DNA of 7,275 nt from JBKBYG01 sp046313435 (GTDB lineage Bacteria; Pseudomonadota; Alphaproteobacteria; Rickettsiales; Arcanibacteraceae): positions 1-7,275 of the forward strand of contig JBKBYG010000048.1 in assembly GCA_046313435.1 (NCBI GenBank), written 5' to 3'. The translations under genes were made by a program, and so were the position numbers. Shown piece by piece: positions 1-6,087 of the stretch. The notes beneath the pieces are model-generated. The model was not told the origin of the DNA, made no database searches, and saw only the letters and a program-made list of their open reading frames with translations. How positions within the stretch are numbered: the first letter of the stretch is position 1; every line of letters begins with the position of its first letter.

Positions 1-1146
1 TATGACCTTGTGCTCTAACGATTCATTCGCTTGTTCAATAATTTCTTTTGAATGAATAAGCTGTAATTTCAGTGATTGTATTTCATTTAACCTTTCAACA
101 AGAATGTTAAGCTCTGTATATTTTGTATAATCAATATTTTGTTGATTTTTTTCATTAGCAATTTTTGAAGCAGCGCCTGCTAATTGACTAATAGGTCCTA
201 TGATTTTATATCTGAAATAAAATAATAAACATATTGCAAAAGTTCCCAAAAAGCTTAATTCTATTATTCTTGGAACAATTGATTCGAAAAGCTCTTTATT
301 AATAATCGATCTGTTTTTACCTAATATAAGATAATAAGGATATAAACTAAGCTTTTTGTAATAAATAAATTCTGTGCCGTTTAGTAATATATTATTTGCG
401 AAAAAACCTGAATTATCTTTAGAAAAAAATGAATTTTCTTCAATGTTAGTTTTTAGATTTTTAATAGGAATTTTAAGGTCGGGAGAATGTGCAATAATGT
501 TATGATTATTATCAATGATAAGAAAATCAATTTGATTTTTATCAGCAATGTTGTTAACTTTATTATTAAGTTTACTTAAATCCAACCCTGTTGCTAATGT
601 TCCATAAAATTGTTCATTATTTGCTATGCCCATACCAATTGGTATTACTAATTGTCCACTTGGGATACCTATAACTGGATCAGAAAATTGTAACTCCCAG
701 GGTTTTAATGGTGCGTTTTCTAAGTGTTTCCTATTAAACATATTTATAGGTTCTTTAAATCTTCCATGTAAAGAATTTGCTACAAGGAAATTTTTACTAT
801 CTACCCAATCAAATAATGTCCAAGAAGAAAAGTCATTATTTAAAATATTGTTAGGTAATCTATTACTAATCAAAGATGCTATATAATCTATGCCTGCATC
901 TTTATTATCAACAATTTTTTTTCCAATAAATTTCATATAATGTAAAAGGTAATTTACATCTTCATTCAAAGAAGTTTCAATAAGCTCAGATTCACTGATA
1001 TAAAGGTGCTTTTTTGCTTTTTCATTATAGATATATATTGAAATATATACTATTAAAGATAAACCAAATATAAATGTAATTAATATTGCTGAGAGTAGAT
1101 AACATTCTTTTTTTAAAGAGGTCTGGGCACAATCAAAATTTGACAT
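1..1146 (-). CDS. Membrane sensor protein, probably a histidine kinase (N-terminal part, cut by the left edge)
   Basis: A continuous reading frame of 382 codons starts at an ATG (1144-1146) and runs off the left edge without a stop. Translation shows a hydrophobic segment at about residues 17-40, an extracytoplasmic region of about 250 residues, a second membrane segment at about 290-310, a HAMP-like linker (about 312-355, with KIIGPISQLAGAASKIA) and a coiled coil ending in NESLEHKV. This is the usual layout of a two-transmembrane sensor kinase just before its dimerisation and phosphoacceptor helix. The sensor region contains KPWELQFSDP (148-157) and GTLATGLDLSKL, a Cache-like pattern. It is clearly related to the sensor at the right edge of the window. 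The ligand is unknown. No HisKA or ATPase domain is visible because it would lie beyond the edge, so a cyclase or another output is still possible. It has no clear Shine-Dalgarno and is transcribed divergently from the heme-oxygenase-like gene. Confidence 0.8.
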   Translation of the reverse strand, partial: MSNFDCAQTSLKKECYLLSAILITFIFGLSLIVYISIYIYNEKAKKHLYISESELIETSLNEDVNYLLHYMKFIGKKIVDNKDAGIDYIASLISNRLPNNILNNDFSSWTLFDWVDSKNFLVANSLHGRFKEPINMFNRKHLENAPLKPWELQFSDPVIGIPSGQLVIPIGMGIANNEQFYGTLATGLDLSKLNNKVNNIADKNQIDFLIIDNNHNIIAHSPDLKIPIKNLKTNIEENSFFSKDNSGFFANNILLNGTEFIYYKKLSLYPYYLILGKNRSIINKELFESIVPRIIELSFLGTFAICLLFYFRYKIIGPISQLAGAASKIANEKNQQNIDYTKYTELNILVERLNEIQSLKLQLIHSKEIIEQANESLEHKVI

Positions 1147-1186
1147 TTAATTTTATAAAATATAAAAGTTAACAAAAATTAAAACT

Positions 1187-1205
1187 ATTTACTTTATTAG
1201 TAAAT
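1187..1205. promoter_or_regulatory. Inverted repeat in divergent spacer, candidate operator
   Basis: ATTTACT (1187-1193) and AGTAAAT (1199-1205) form a perfect 7-bp inverted repeat separated by 5 bases. A second, overlapping pair is ATTAGTA (1196-1202) and TACTAAT (1215-1221). The site lies in the 127-bp spacer between the left sensor and the heme-oxygenase-like gene, close to a TATACT hexamer (1213-1218) that could be a -10 for the rightward gene. The repeat is seen directly; the operator role is inferred. The core hexamer recurs in the other promoter-bearing spacers. Confidence 0.4.
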
Positions 1206-1273
1206 TAATATATATACTAATACTCAATATTTAAAACAGGAATTTAACCTAATATTATAAGGTTTTTTACAAT

Positions 1274-2050
1274 ATGCAACATTTAAGCGAAAACGACATT
1301 AATAATTTTTTATTAAATTTAACAAATTTTATAAATAATAGCTCTGCAGTAAGCAATGATTTTTATACTATTTGGGAAAACAATAAACTTTCAACAGAAA
1401 ATATAGAAATAATATTAGCAAATTATTTTGCCAGAACTATTAATACTGTTGCAAGGGTTAGCGATGTAATCAATAGGTTAATTGATCCTTTAAGAATGAT
1501 TAAAGACTACAACTATAGAAAAGTTGTAGTTGAAAATATGCATAATCTTGAAGATGAGTTGGGTAGTAATGATCCTGATCACATGCATGTTATCTTGTTA
1601 GCAAATTGGATTAATGAAGTTTTAAACCGTATGGGTTCAAAACTAGTACCTATAGAAAATCATTTTGAACAAAAACTTACCGAAGAAACTAAACTCTTTA
1701 TTAAAGAGCAAGAAAATTTATATAGAGATCAATCTATTCATGTTGTGATAGGTGCCTCTTTTACTCAAGAAATTATTGCAGATCATATGATGAAGAAAAT
1801 AAAAAATGGTTATATAAATAATTATCAATCAATTTTTCCTACTGCAGGAGATTTTTACCAAACCACAGGTTACTTTGCAGCCCACGTATTTGGAACTGAA
1901 GAAAATCATGCAAAATTAGCTTGTAATGTAATTTCTGCAATATGTAAAAATAATGAAGATTTAGAAAAAATTACACAAACAGCGCACAAATTTATTGATA
2001 TTACTTCTAAATTCTGGGCAGGAATTGTTAATCAACTTAATATTTCTTAA
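1274..2050 (+). CDS. Heme-oxygenase-like iron-dependent oxidase/oxygenase (CADD/TENA-fold family)
   Basis: This 258-residue, probably all-helical cytosolic protein carries the signature of the heme-oxygenase-like metalloenzyme superfamily (iron-containing redox enzymes, including chlamydial CADD). The first motif is NLEDELGSNDPDHMHVILL (91-109), matching the family pattern N-L-x-D-E-L-G...D-P...H-x-x-L, with Glu95 and His105 as likely ligands. Glu166 in ASFTQEIIADH is the probable second-helix ligand. YFAAHVFGTEENHAK (200-214) supplies His204, Glu209 and His212; the more usual H-x3-D-x2-H spacing is one residue shorter. CADD makes p-aminobenzoate for folate by self-sacrifice of a Tyr and a Lys. 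Tyr31 and Lys175 or Lys177 sit in roughly comparable places, but this is not enough to assign that role. Other family members act in oil, natural-product or heme chemistry. AAGG at 1259-1262 is a weak Shine-Dalgarno supporting this start. A hairpin follows the stop. Family fairly sure, reaction unknown. Confidence 0.75.
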   Translation: MQHLSENDINNFLLNLTNFINNSSAVSNDFYTIWENNKLSTENIEIILANYFARTINTVARVSDVINRLIDPLRMIKDYNYRKVVVENMHNLEDELGSNDPDHMHVILLANWINEVLNRMGSKLVPIENHFEQKLTEETKLFIKEQENLYRDQSIHVVIGASFTQEIIADHMMKKIKNGYINNYQSIFPTAGDFYQTTGYFAAHVFGTEENHAKLACNVISAICKNNEDLEKITQTAHKFIDITSKFWAGIVNQLNIS

Positions 2051-2076
2051 GTTAATGTTAGATTACTTGTATAAAG

Positions 2077-2110
2077 TTTATTGGGGATTAAGAATAAAAT
2101 CCCTAATAAA
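2077..2110 (+). terminator. Hairpin after the heme-oxygenase-like gene, probable terminator
   Basis: Bases 2077-2089 pair with 2098-2110 as a 13-bp stem containing one G-U wobble and a GGG/CCC core. The loop is 8 bases (2090-2097). It begins 26 bases after the stop codon. No U-run follows, so it may act as a weak terminator or as an mRNA 3' stabiliser. Confidence 0.5.
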
Positions 2111-2157
2111 TCGCTGCTACACTAAACATCTTTAAAATGCACCCCTTCCATCCCGCA

Positions 2158-2189
2158 TTAACATTTCACTAACCAAGTCAGGTTATAAT
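2158..2189 (+). promoter_or_regulatory. Candidate promoter of the coiled-coil gene
   Basis: A perfect -10 hexamer TATAAT lies at 2184-2189, about 38 bases before the start codon. The best -35-like hexamer, TTAACA (2158-2163, 5 of 6 matches), is 20 bases upstream, longer than the ideal 17. The -10 is therefore the firmer part. AGG (2215-2217) lies 9 bases before the ATG and serves as a modest ribosome binding site. A palindrome AATATTAATATT (2200-2211) falls just downstream of the expected transcription start. Confidence 0.45.
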
Positions 2190-2226
2190 TAAGATCAATA
2201 ATATTAATATTGATAGGTTGTAGCTT

Positions 2227-3486
2227 ATGGCTGATGATAAGGATTTTATAAAAAAGGGTTTGGAAGATTTTTTAGATGTAGTCAAGAAAAATTATCCTGA
2301 CCATGCGTCTTTAATTGGAGATTTAGTTAAGGACACTACAGATAATTTAGCAAGTGATAAAACTAAAATCACACAAGACAAAAATACATCAGAAAATAAA
2401 AATAATGATTTTATAGATGCATTAAATAATTTTCAGGATGTGATAAAAAAACATTATCCAGAACTTGCTCCGATACTTAAGGATGTTATTGAAGATAGCA
2501 AAACACAATTTAATGAAAAAAGTGTGGAAGGAAAGCCTCGTAATGATCAAGAGCTTGAAGTTAAAGAAAAATTAGTAAGCAAACTTAAAAATAGCCTAGA
2601 AAATTTAGCCTCATATGACCCTGCTACCAGAGCAGCAAAACTCGCAGATATTTTAATGCAGGCAATAGCTTATGATGTTACTAAAGAATTATCAGCAGAA
2701 ATTTCTAAAGCTCAAGATTTAGTCAGTAATGATAATTCTTTAGGCAACCCAAATAGGCGTACTGCGGTGCTCGTAGAAGAGACGGAAGAAGAAAAAGATC
2801 TCAAGCTTCGCAGAAGATTATTCAGAATGATCGAGGACTTCAATGAAGAGCATAAGGAAACAAATGCTAAAATTGAAGAAAATATGGATATAATGCTAAA
2901 TGCTGATTTGACTACTGAAGAGGGAAGAGCAGAAGCTGAACAATCTAGAGACAAATTGAAAGAAATTAGAACTCAGCAAAACAAAGATGGTACTACAGAC
3001 AAAAGACAAGAGCTTATTAAAAAATTAGAAAAACAAATAGAAAAGCTTGAAAAAGAAGAGACAAAAGGTAAATTGTCTGAGGAAAAGAAGAAGGATTTAG
3101 AAAAGGCGAAAAAGAATTTACAAGAACTTAAAGAGCAGGAGGAGATTCTGAAGAATGCAGACAGCAAAGCATTATCTATGAATGAATTTCAAAGTAAGCC
3201 TAATACTGTGTATAAAAGAACTGAAGAAAAATTAGATGAAGGTATTAATGAAGATAAAAAACAAAAACTTAATTTAAAAAATGAGAGATTGATTGCTCCT
3301 AAAATAAAAGACATTAAAAATATTCCTAACGATATTGCAAAAGCTCTTTCTAAAAAAGATTTAGAAGCATTAAATAATGTTAAATCTACGATTGATAAAT
3401 TAAAAAATTCCAATAGCCTTAATAATGATAAGACTTCACCTGAAAAGCCTAAAGGGTTTAAAAAGCCTAGTGGGCCTACCCATTAA
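2227..3486 (+). CDS. Charged coiled-coil protein with duplicated N-terminal motif, function unknown
   Basis: I do not recognise this 419-residue protein. It is Lys/Glu-rich and strongly helical, with no signal peptide or membrane segment. Two related helical units lie at residues 6-36 and 61-90, sharing the pattern DFI...L..F.DV(V/I)KK(N/H)YP(D/E).A, which points to an internal duplication joined by a polar linker. A more ordered, alanine-rich helical region follows at about 120-165. Residues about 185-315 form a long, highly charged coiled coil, densest at 258-308 (KKLEKQIEKLEKEE). The last 20 residues are disordered, basic and proline-containing (PEKPKGFKKPSGPTH). Large soluble coiled-coil proteins of this type in Rickettsiales are often candidate type IV secretion substrates, but here that is inference only. 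It has its own likely promoter and faces the ankyrin gene tail to tail. It does not carry the AGTAAA elements found upstream of the other genes. Confidence 0.75.
   Translation: MADDKDFIKKGLEDFLDVVKKNYPDHASLIGDLVKDTTDNLASDKTKITQDKNTSENKNNDFIDALNNFQDVIKKHYPELAPILKDVIEDSKTQFNEKSVEGKPRNDQELEVKEKLVSKLKNSLENLASYDPATRAAKLADILMQAIAYDVTKELSAEISKAQDLVSNDNSLGNPNRRTAVLVEETEEEKDLKLRRRLFRMIEDFNEEHKETNAKIEENMDIMLNADLTTEEGRAEAEQSRDKLKEIRTQQNKDGTTDKRQELIKKLEKQIEKLEKEETKGKLSEEKKKDLEKAKKNLQELKEQEEILKNADSKALSMNEFQSKPNTVYKRTEEKLDEGINEDKKQKLNLKNERLIAPKIKDIKNIPNDIAKALSKKDLEALNNVKSTIDKLKNSNSLNNDKTSPEKPKGFKKPSGPTH
2242..2496 (+). repeat. Internal protein duplication (two ~30-residue units)
   Basis: Codons 6-36 (2242-2334) and 61-90 (2407-2496) encode similar units. 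Shared residues include the initial DFI, a Phe, DV, KK, Tyr-Pro, an Ala and a closing Asp, with one single-residue gap. The DNA has diverged, so the duplication is not recent. Confidence 0.65.
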
Positions 3487-3525
3487 AATTATGCAAAAAT
3501 TCGATTCTAAATGAAATTTTAAAAG

Positions 3526-3560
3526 ACATTTAGCACGCAGACCTGAAGCGTGCTAAATGT
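3526..3560 (-). terminator. Perfect 13-bp hairpin between convergent genes, likely bidirectional terminator
   Basis: Bases 3526-3538 (ACATTTAGCACGC) are exactly complementary to 3548-3560, with a 9-base loop (3539-3547). It lies 39 bases after the coiled-coil gene and 113 bases past the stop of the ankyrin gene. Read on the minus strand the stem is followed by CTTTTAAAATTTC, a modest T-rich tail, so it fits best as the ankyrin-gene terminator. On the plus strand no T-run follows. The stem is much richer in GC than its surroundings. Confidence 0.6.
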
Positions 3561-3637
3561 ATGTTAGGATTTGAGTGATAAATTGGACTGGAAATTAACT
3601 TTAAACTAGAGTTCTCGAATAAATCTAAAAATTAAAT

Positions 3638-3661
3638 AAGGAGATACATAAAATGTATTAA
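3638..3661 (+). promoter_or_regulatory. Orphan strong Shine-Dalgarno with two-codon open frame
   Basis: AAGGAGAT (3638-3645) is the best Shine-Dalgarno in the window. It stands at normal distance before an ATG (3653-3655) that is followed by one Tyr codon and a TAA (3659-3661). The downstream sequence enters the 3' end of the opposite-strand ankyrin gene. This could be the start of a lost or truncated gene, a minimal leader frame, or chance. A weak promoter-like pair, TTGGAC (3583-3588) and TAGAGT (3607-3612), lies upstream with an 18-base spacer. Confidence 0.35.
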
Positions 3662-3673
3662 TCCTTTTCGATT

Positions 3674-4744
3674 TTACATTATGCTACAACCTTTTGATTT
3701 TGTTTTACTAGAATTATGCTTTGATACATAAGTAAGATCGTTTGAATTAGCTATTGAAACCCCTGAATCACGGGTTAACTTAACCATTCTATCTATTTTT
3801 TTAACTTCTTCTTGATGCTCAGGTTTTAATTCAGCATAAAAAGTTTTCCCCTCGTTGTTTTTTTCTTCAATATCAGCGCCAGCTTTAATTAATATACGCA
3901 AAAGAGGTTTTGTAGCTTCATAAGCATATAAAGATTCATCTTTTAATGGCTGTTTTTTTAAAGGTTCTTTTTTTAAATTCTCTTTTTTTATCTCTTCGTT
4001 TGTGTGTTGCGCAACTAATCTTCCCTTGATTACACTTTGATGTAGAGGAGTATTGCCTTTATTATCCTTAAAATTAGGACTAGCTCCATTCATTAATAAA
4101 TGTTCTACCTCAGTCGCGCCAAATAGATCTTCTACTTTCGAGCTTCTATTATCATAACCTCTCTGCTGTGCGCATAATAAACTTAAAGCTGTTGCATTAT
4201 TATAGCGTGTTTTTAAATGTTTACTACTCATTTCAATGTTAACAAATTCTTTAACAGTAGATTTTATTTCAGCTAGGCTTTTACCTTCATTTTTTAATTT
4301 TTCTTTGAGTGAATCAACAATAGTAGGAATCAATACTTGGTTATTGAAAACAAATGATAAGTGTAAAGCTGTTCTATGCCCAAGCTCTTCTATCATCATG
4401 CAATCTTCGCTTGTGCCCATTTTAATTAATTGCGCAACCACATTCGGATGTGTATTAGGCTGAAGCACAGCATATTGCAGGGCATTAACCATTGTGCTTT
4501 GTCTATCTTCTTCCCTAGTCTGATTAGTTGGTCTTTTTTCAGAATCTTTAAAAAATTTGGAATGATTTTTTTCTAGTTTTATTAAATTCTTTAGTACTAC
4601 TTCGTTTAATTTTATTTCTGCTTTTTGAAAATCTTTTTTCTCTTTATCTGTTAAATTACTATATGCTTTCATATCCATATTCAAATTTAATTCAGTCAAT
4701 ATTGTAAATAATTGATCAACTACATCATCTAGATTTTGTACCAT
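3674..4744 (-). CDS. Ankyrin-repeat protein with C-terminal CaaX prenylation box, probable secreted host-targeted effector
   Basis: This 356-residue soluble protein has no signal peptide. Residues 1-70 are helical and charged. Degenerate ankyrin repeats follow: about 84-118 (VNALQYAVLQ...VVAQLIKMG), 121-150 (GHRTALHLSFVFNN), 181-226 (NNATALSLL...VEHLLMNGASPNFKD), 228-294 (NKGNTPLHQSVIKG, then LLRILIKAGADIEEKN) and a final partial copy at 296-306. The fourth repeat is split by a roughly 35-residue Lys/Glu insert containing five-residue tandem repeats. The chain ends SSKTKSKGCSIM: Cys353-Ser-Ile-Met is a CaaX box with Met in the last position, which in eukaryotes favours farnesylation, and four lysines precede it. 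Bacteria lack protein prenyltransferases, so this suggests modification and membrane anchoring in a host cell. Legionella AnkB is the known precedent for an ankyrin effector farnesylated by the host. AAGGA (4753-4757) precedes the ATG by 8 bases and fixes the start. Host delivery is inferred. Confidence 0.85.
   Translation of the reverse strand: MVQNLDDVVDQLFTILTELNLNMDMKAYSNLTDKEKKDFQKAEIKLNEVVLKNLIKLEKNHSKFFKDSEKRPTNQTREEDRQSTMVNALQYAVLQPNTHPNVVAQLIKMGTSEDCMMIEELGHRTALHLSFVFNNQVLIPTIVDSLKEKLKNEGKSLAEIKSTVKEFVNIEMSSKHLKTRYNNATALSLLCAQQRGYDNRSSKVEDLFGATEVEHLLMNGASPNFKDNKGNTPLHQSVIKGRLVAQHTNEEIKKENLKKEPLKKQPLKDESLYAYEATKPLLRILIKAGADIEEKNNEGKTFYAELKPEHQEEVKKIDRMVKLTRDSGVSIANSNDLTYVSKHNSSKTKSKGCSIM
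3677..3688 (-). other. CaaX box codons (Cys-Ser-Ile-Met)
   Basis: The last four sense codons of the ankyrin gene read TGT AGC ATA ATG, directly before the TAA at 3674-3676. Upstream lysines 342, 347, 349 and 351 form a polybasic stretch as in Ras-type membrane anchors. The motif is read directly; its modification in a host is inferred. Confidence 0.7.
3929..3982 (-). repeat. 15-bp in-frame tandem repeat inside the ankyrin gene
   Basis: Residues 255-272 read ENLKK, EPLKK, QPLKD, ESL: three full units and one partial unit of a five-residue repeat, each encoded by 15 bases around a TTAAAAAAA core. The array lies in an insert between the two helices of one ankyrin repeat. A unit length divisible by three allows copy-number change without frameshift. 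Confidence 0.65.
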
Positions 4745-4752
4745 AATTACAT

Positions 4753-4757
4753 TCCTT
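4753..4757 (-). promoter_or_regulatory. Shine-Dalgarno of the ankyrin gene
   Basis: Minus-strand AAGGA lies 8 bases before the ATG at 4742-4744. This is a good site by the standard of this window and decides the start. Confidence 0.6.
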
Positions 4758-4787
4758 ATATTAATGGTTAAAAACTTTACTATTTAA

Positions 4788-4815
4788 ATTTTACTTGAGT
4801 TTAGTAAAAAATCAA
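4788..4815 (-). promoter_or_regulatory. Candidate promoter of the ankyrin gene with overlapping inverted repeat
   Basis: On the minus strand TTGATT (4810-4815) and TAAAAT (4788-4793) are spaced by 16 bases, about 45 bases upstream of the start codon. TTTTACT (4789-4795) and AGTAAAA (4803-4809) form a 7-bp inverted repeat with a 7-base gap that overlaps the -10 hexamer and fills the spacer. This is the position expected for a repressor operator. Both calls rest on sequence pattern alone in an AT-rich background. Confidence 0.4.
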
Positions 4816-4840
4816 TTAAAAGTAAAGATACTCTTTTAAT
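4815..4840. repeat. 8-bp inverted repeat upstream of the ankyrin gene
   Basis: ATTAAAAG (4815-4822) and CTTTTAAT (4833-4840) are perfectly complementary around a 10-base gap, immediately upstream of the predicted ankyrin promoter. The arms are nearly pure AT, so this could be chance or part of the same regulatory region. Confidence 0.3.
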
Positions 4841-4941
4841 AATTTACAAATAAATTTACATTTTGCAACTAAAAATTGAGTTTACAAAAATTAATTTTAC
4901 TATAAGCTGTAGATCTATGGAAGTGAGAAAAAATTTTTTTG

Positions 4942-4969
4942 TTTACATAATTAAATTATAATATATAAT
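4942..4969 (+). promoter_or_regulatory. Promoter of the methyltransferase-sensor unit
   Basis: TTTACA (4942-4947, 5 of 6 matches to -35) and a perfect TATAAT (4964-4969) are separated by 16 bases, about 40 bases before the start codon. An A6T7 tract (4928-4940) lies directly upstream and resembles an UP element. AGTAAA (4971-4976) overlaps the expected transcription start. This is the best sigma-70-type promoter in the window. Confidence 0.6.
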
Positions 4970-5009
4970 TAGTAAAGAAAAATTAACTATTATTTAAGAA
5001 AAGTAAAAT

Positions 5010-6065
5010 ATGTCTCAAGAAATAAATGCTTTATATAATATTGGAAAAGAATATGATTTATATTATGCAGGGGGGGAAGACTCGATTTACAATAAAAGAT
5101 TTGGAAAAGATAAAACTATTTTAAGAGAAAAACAAATTATTAAAAAATGTTTCCATGAAACTATAAAAAAACTTAAGTTTAAAGAAAATTTAAAACCAAA
5201 AACAATAAAAATTCTAGATTATGGATGTGGCGATGGGCGTATATTTGCATTATTGGAAAGTCTAGCTACATTTTATTCAAAGTTTAATATTAATTTTGAG
5301 ATTTGTGCATATGATTTAAGTATTGTGGGACTTTCTAATTATATTAATCATTTAAAATTAAGACATTATGAATTTAAAATAAACAATAAAATTTTGGATA
5401 ATAATTCAAATGGATATTTATTAGCTTCAATGATAAAAAACAATGTTAAGATTAATTTTATTCACGCAAATCCTACTGATTCAATTGAGGAAATCAATAA
5501 ACTTATTGGAGAAGGATTCCATATAAATTTGTGTATGTTTAGCGTTCTATCTCATATTGATACTAAAGAAAAGCGTAACCATATATTACAAATTTTTAAT
5601 AAACTTGCATGCAAAGAAGCTGTAAGCGTCATTACCGTACCAGGTAAAAAGATGTTTTCACAAGAGTATCAAGTTTATGAGTATTTAAGAATATTGAAGC
5701 AAAAAATTGACAAATATAATGTTAATAATGATATTTCAATGCATTTAAGAAATTTTTTAGAATCACTTAAAAGTGACGGCGATCTACTATATTATAGAAA
5801 TGATAATGAAAAGTTTCTTATTAATTTTTGTCATGTATTTAATAGTAAAGAATTTATACAAGAATTGCAGGAAGCTAATTTAGTTGTTAGCAAAATTGAA
5901 GTTTTGGCAATTACTTATATACCCGTATTAACAAAGAAAAGTTACTTGCTTAATTTAGCAGATTTTATATTATCAAAGTTCTTTTCAATGAAATTTATTT
6001 CATCTAATATATTAGATAAGGTTGCTGATCAAATGGTATGCGTGGCTTATCCAAGCAAAGATTAA
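5010..6065 (+). CDS. Class I SAM-dependent methyltransferase, substrate unknown
   Basis: This 351-residue cytosolic protein has a Rossmann-type methyltransferase core. Motif I is ILDYGCGDGRIFALL (68-82), the glycine-rich SAM loop. The next strand gives FEICAYDLS (96-104), where Asp102 should bind the ribose hydroxyls. Motif IV corresponds to INLCMFSVLSHI (172-183). The later FNSKEFIQELQEANLVVSKIEV (277-298) resembles the last core strands of small-molecule or lipid methyltransferases. The helix-rich N-terminal 60 residues may cover the substrate. Nothing visible identifies the substrate. There is little Shine-Dalgarno; the start is placed by the promoter and the absence of a better upstream ATG. 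A run of seven G (5070-5076) spans codons 21-23 and is exceptional in this AT-rich DNA. The sensor gene begins 31 bases after the stop, so the two are probably co-transcribed. Confidence 0.8.
   Translation: MSQEINALYNIGKEYDLYYAGGEDSIYNKRFGKDKTILREKQIIKKCFHETIKKLKFKENLKPKTIKILDYGCGDGRIFALLESLATFYSKFNINFEICAYDLSIVGLSNYINHLKLRHYEFKINNKILDNNSNGYLLASMIKNNVKINFIHANPTDSIEEINKLIGEGFHINLCMFSVLSHIDTKEKRNHILQIFNKLACKEAVSVITVPGKKMFSQEYQVYEYLRILKQKIDKYNVNNDISMHLRNFLESLKSDGDLLYYRNDNEKFLINFCHVFNSKEFIQELQEANLVVSKIEVLAITYIPVLTKKSYLLNLADFILSKFFSMKFISSNILDKVADQMVCVAYPSKD
5070..5076 (+). repeat. Seven-G homopolymer in the methyltransferase 5' region
   Basis: Seven consecutive G encode part of Gly21, Gly22 and Glu23. 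It is the longest G-run in the window (the next is five, in the right-hand sensor). Gain or loss of one base would frameshift the protein near its start. Confidence 0.6.
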
Positions 6066-6083
6066 ATTATTAGATTTTAGTAA

Positions 6084-6087
6084 AAGG
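6084..6087 (+). promoter_or_regulatory. Shine-Dalgarno of the right-hand sensor
   Basis: AAGG lies 9 bases before the ATG at 6097, supporting that start over the in-frame ATG at 6106. No promoter or terminator is evident in the 31-base gap, consistent with co-transcription with the methyltransferase. Confidence 0.45.

Noticed and set aside
626..886. 86-codon plus-strand open frame
   Set aside because: It lies antisense within the left sensor gene, whose long frame has coherent membrane and sensor motifs; no family resemblance or ribosome site.
2712..3413. Three minus-strand open frames opposite the coiled-coil gene
   Set aside because: Their Ser/Phe/Leu-rich translations are the expected complement of Lys/Glu-rich codons.
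3583..3625. Possible tRNA or small RNA (a GTTCTCGAAT stretch resembling a T-loop)
   Set aside because: No matching acceptor, anticodon or D-arm pairing could be found.
4236..4463. 75-codon plus-strand open frame inside the ankyrin gene
   Set aside because: Antisense shadow; the minus-strand frame has recognisable ankyrin repeats and a good ribosome site.
4917..4961. 14-codon plus-strand frame in the spacer before the methyltransferase
   Set aside because: No Shine-Dalgarno, runs through the predicted -35 region, and its composition is only A/T runs.
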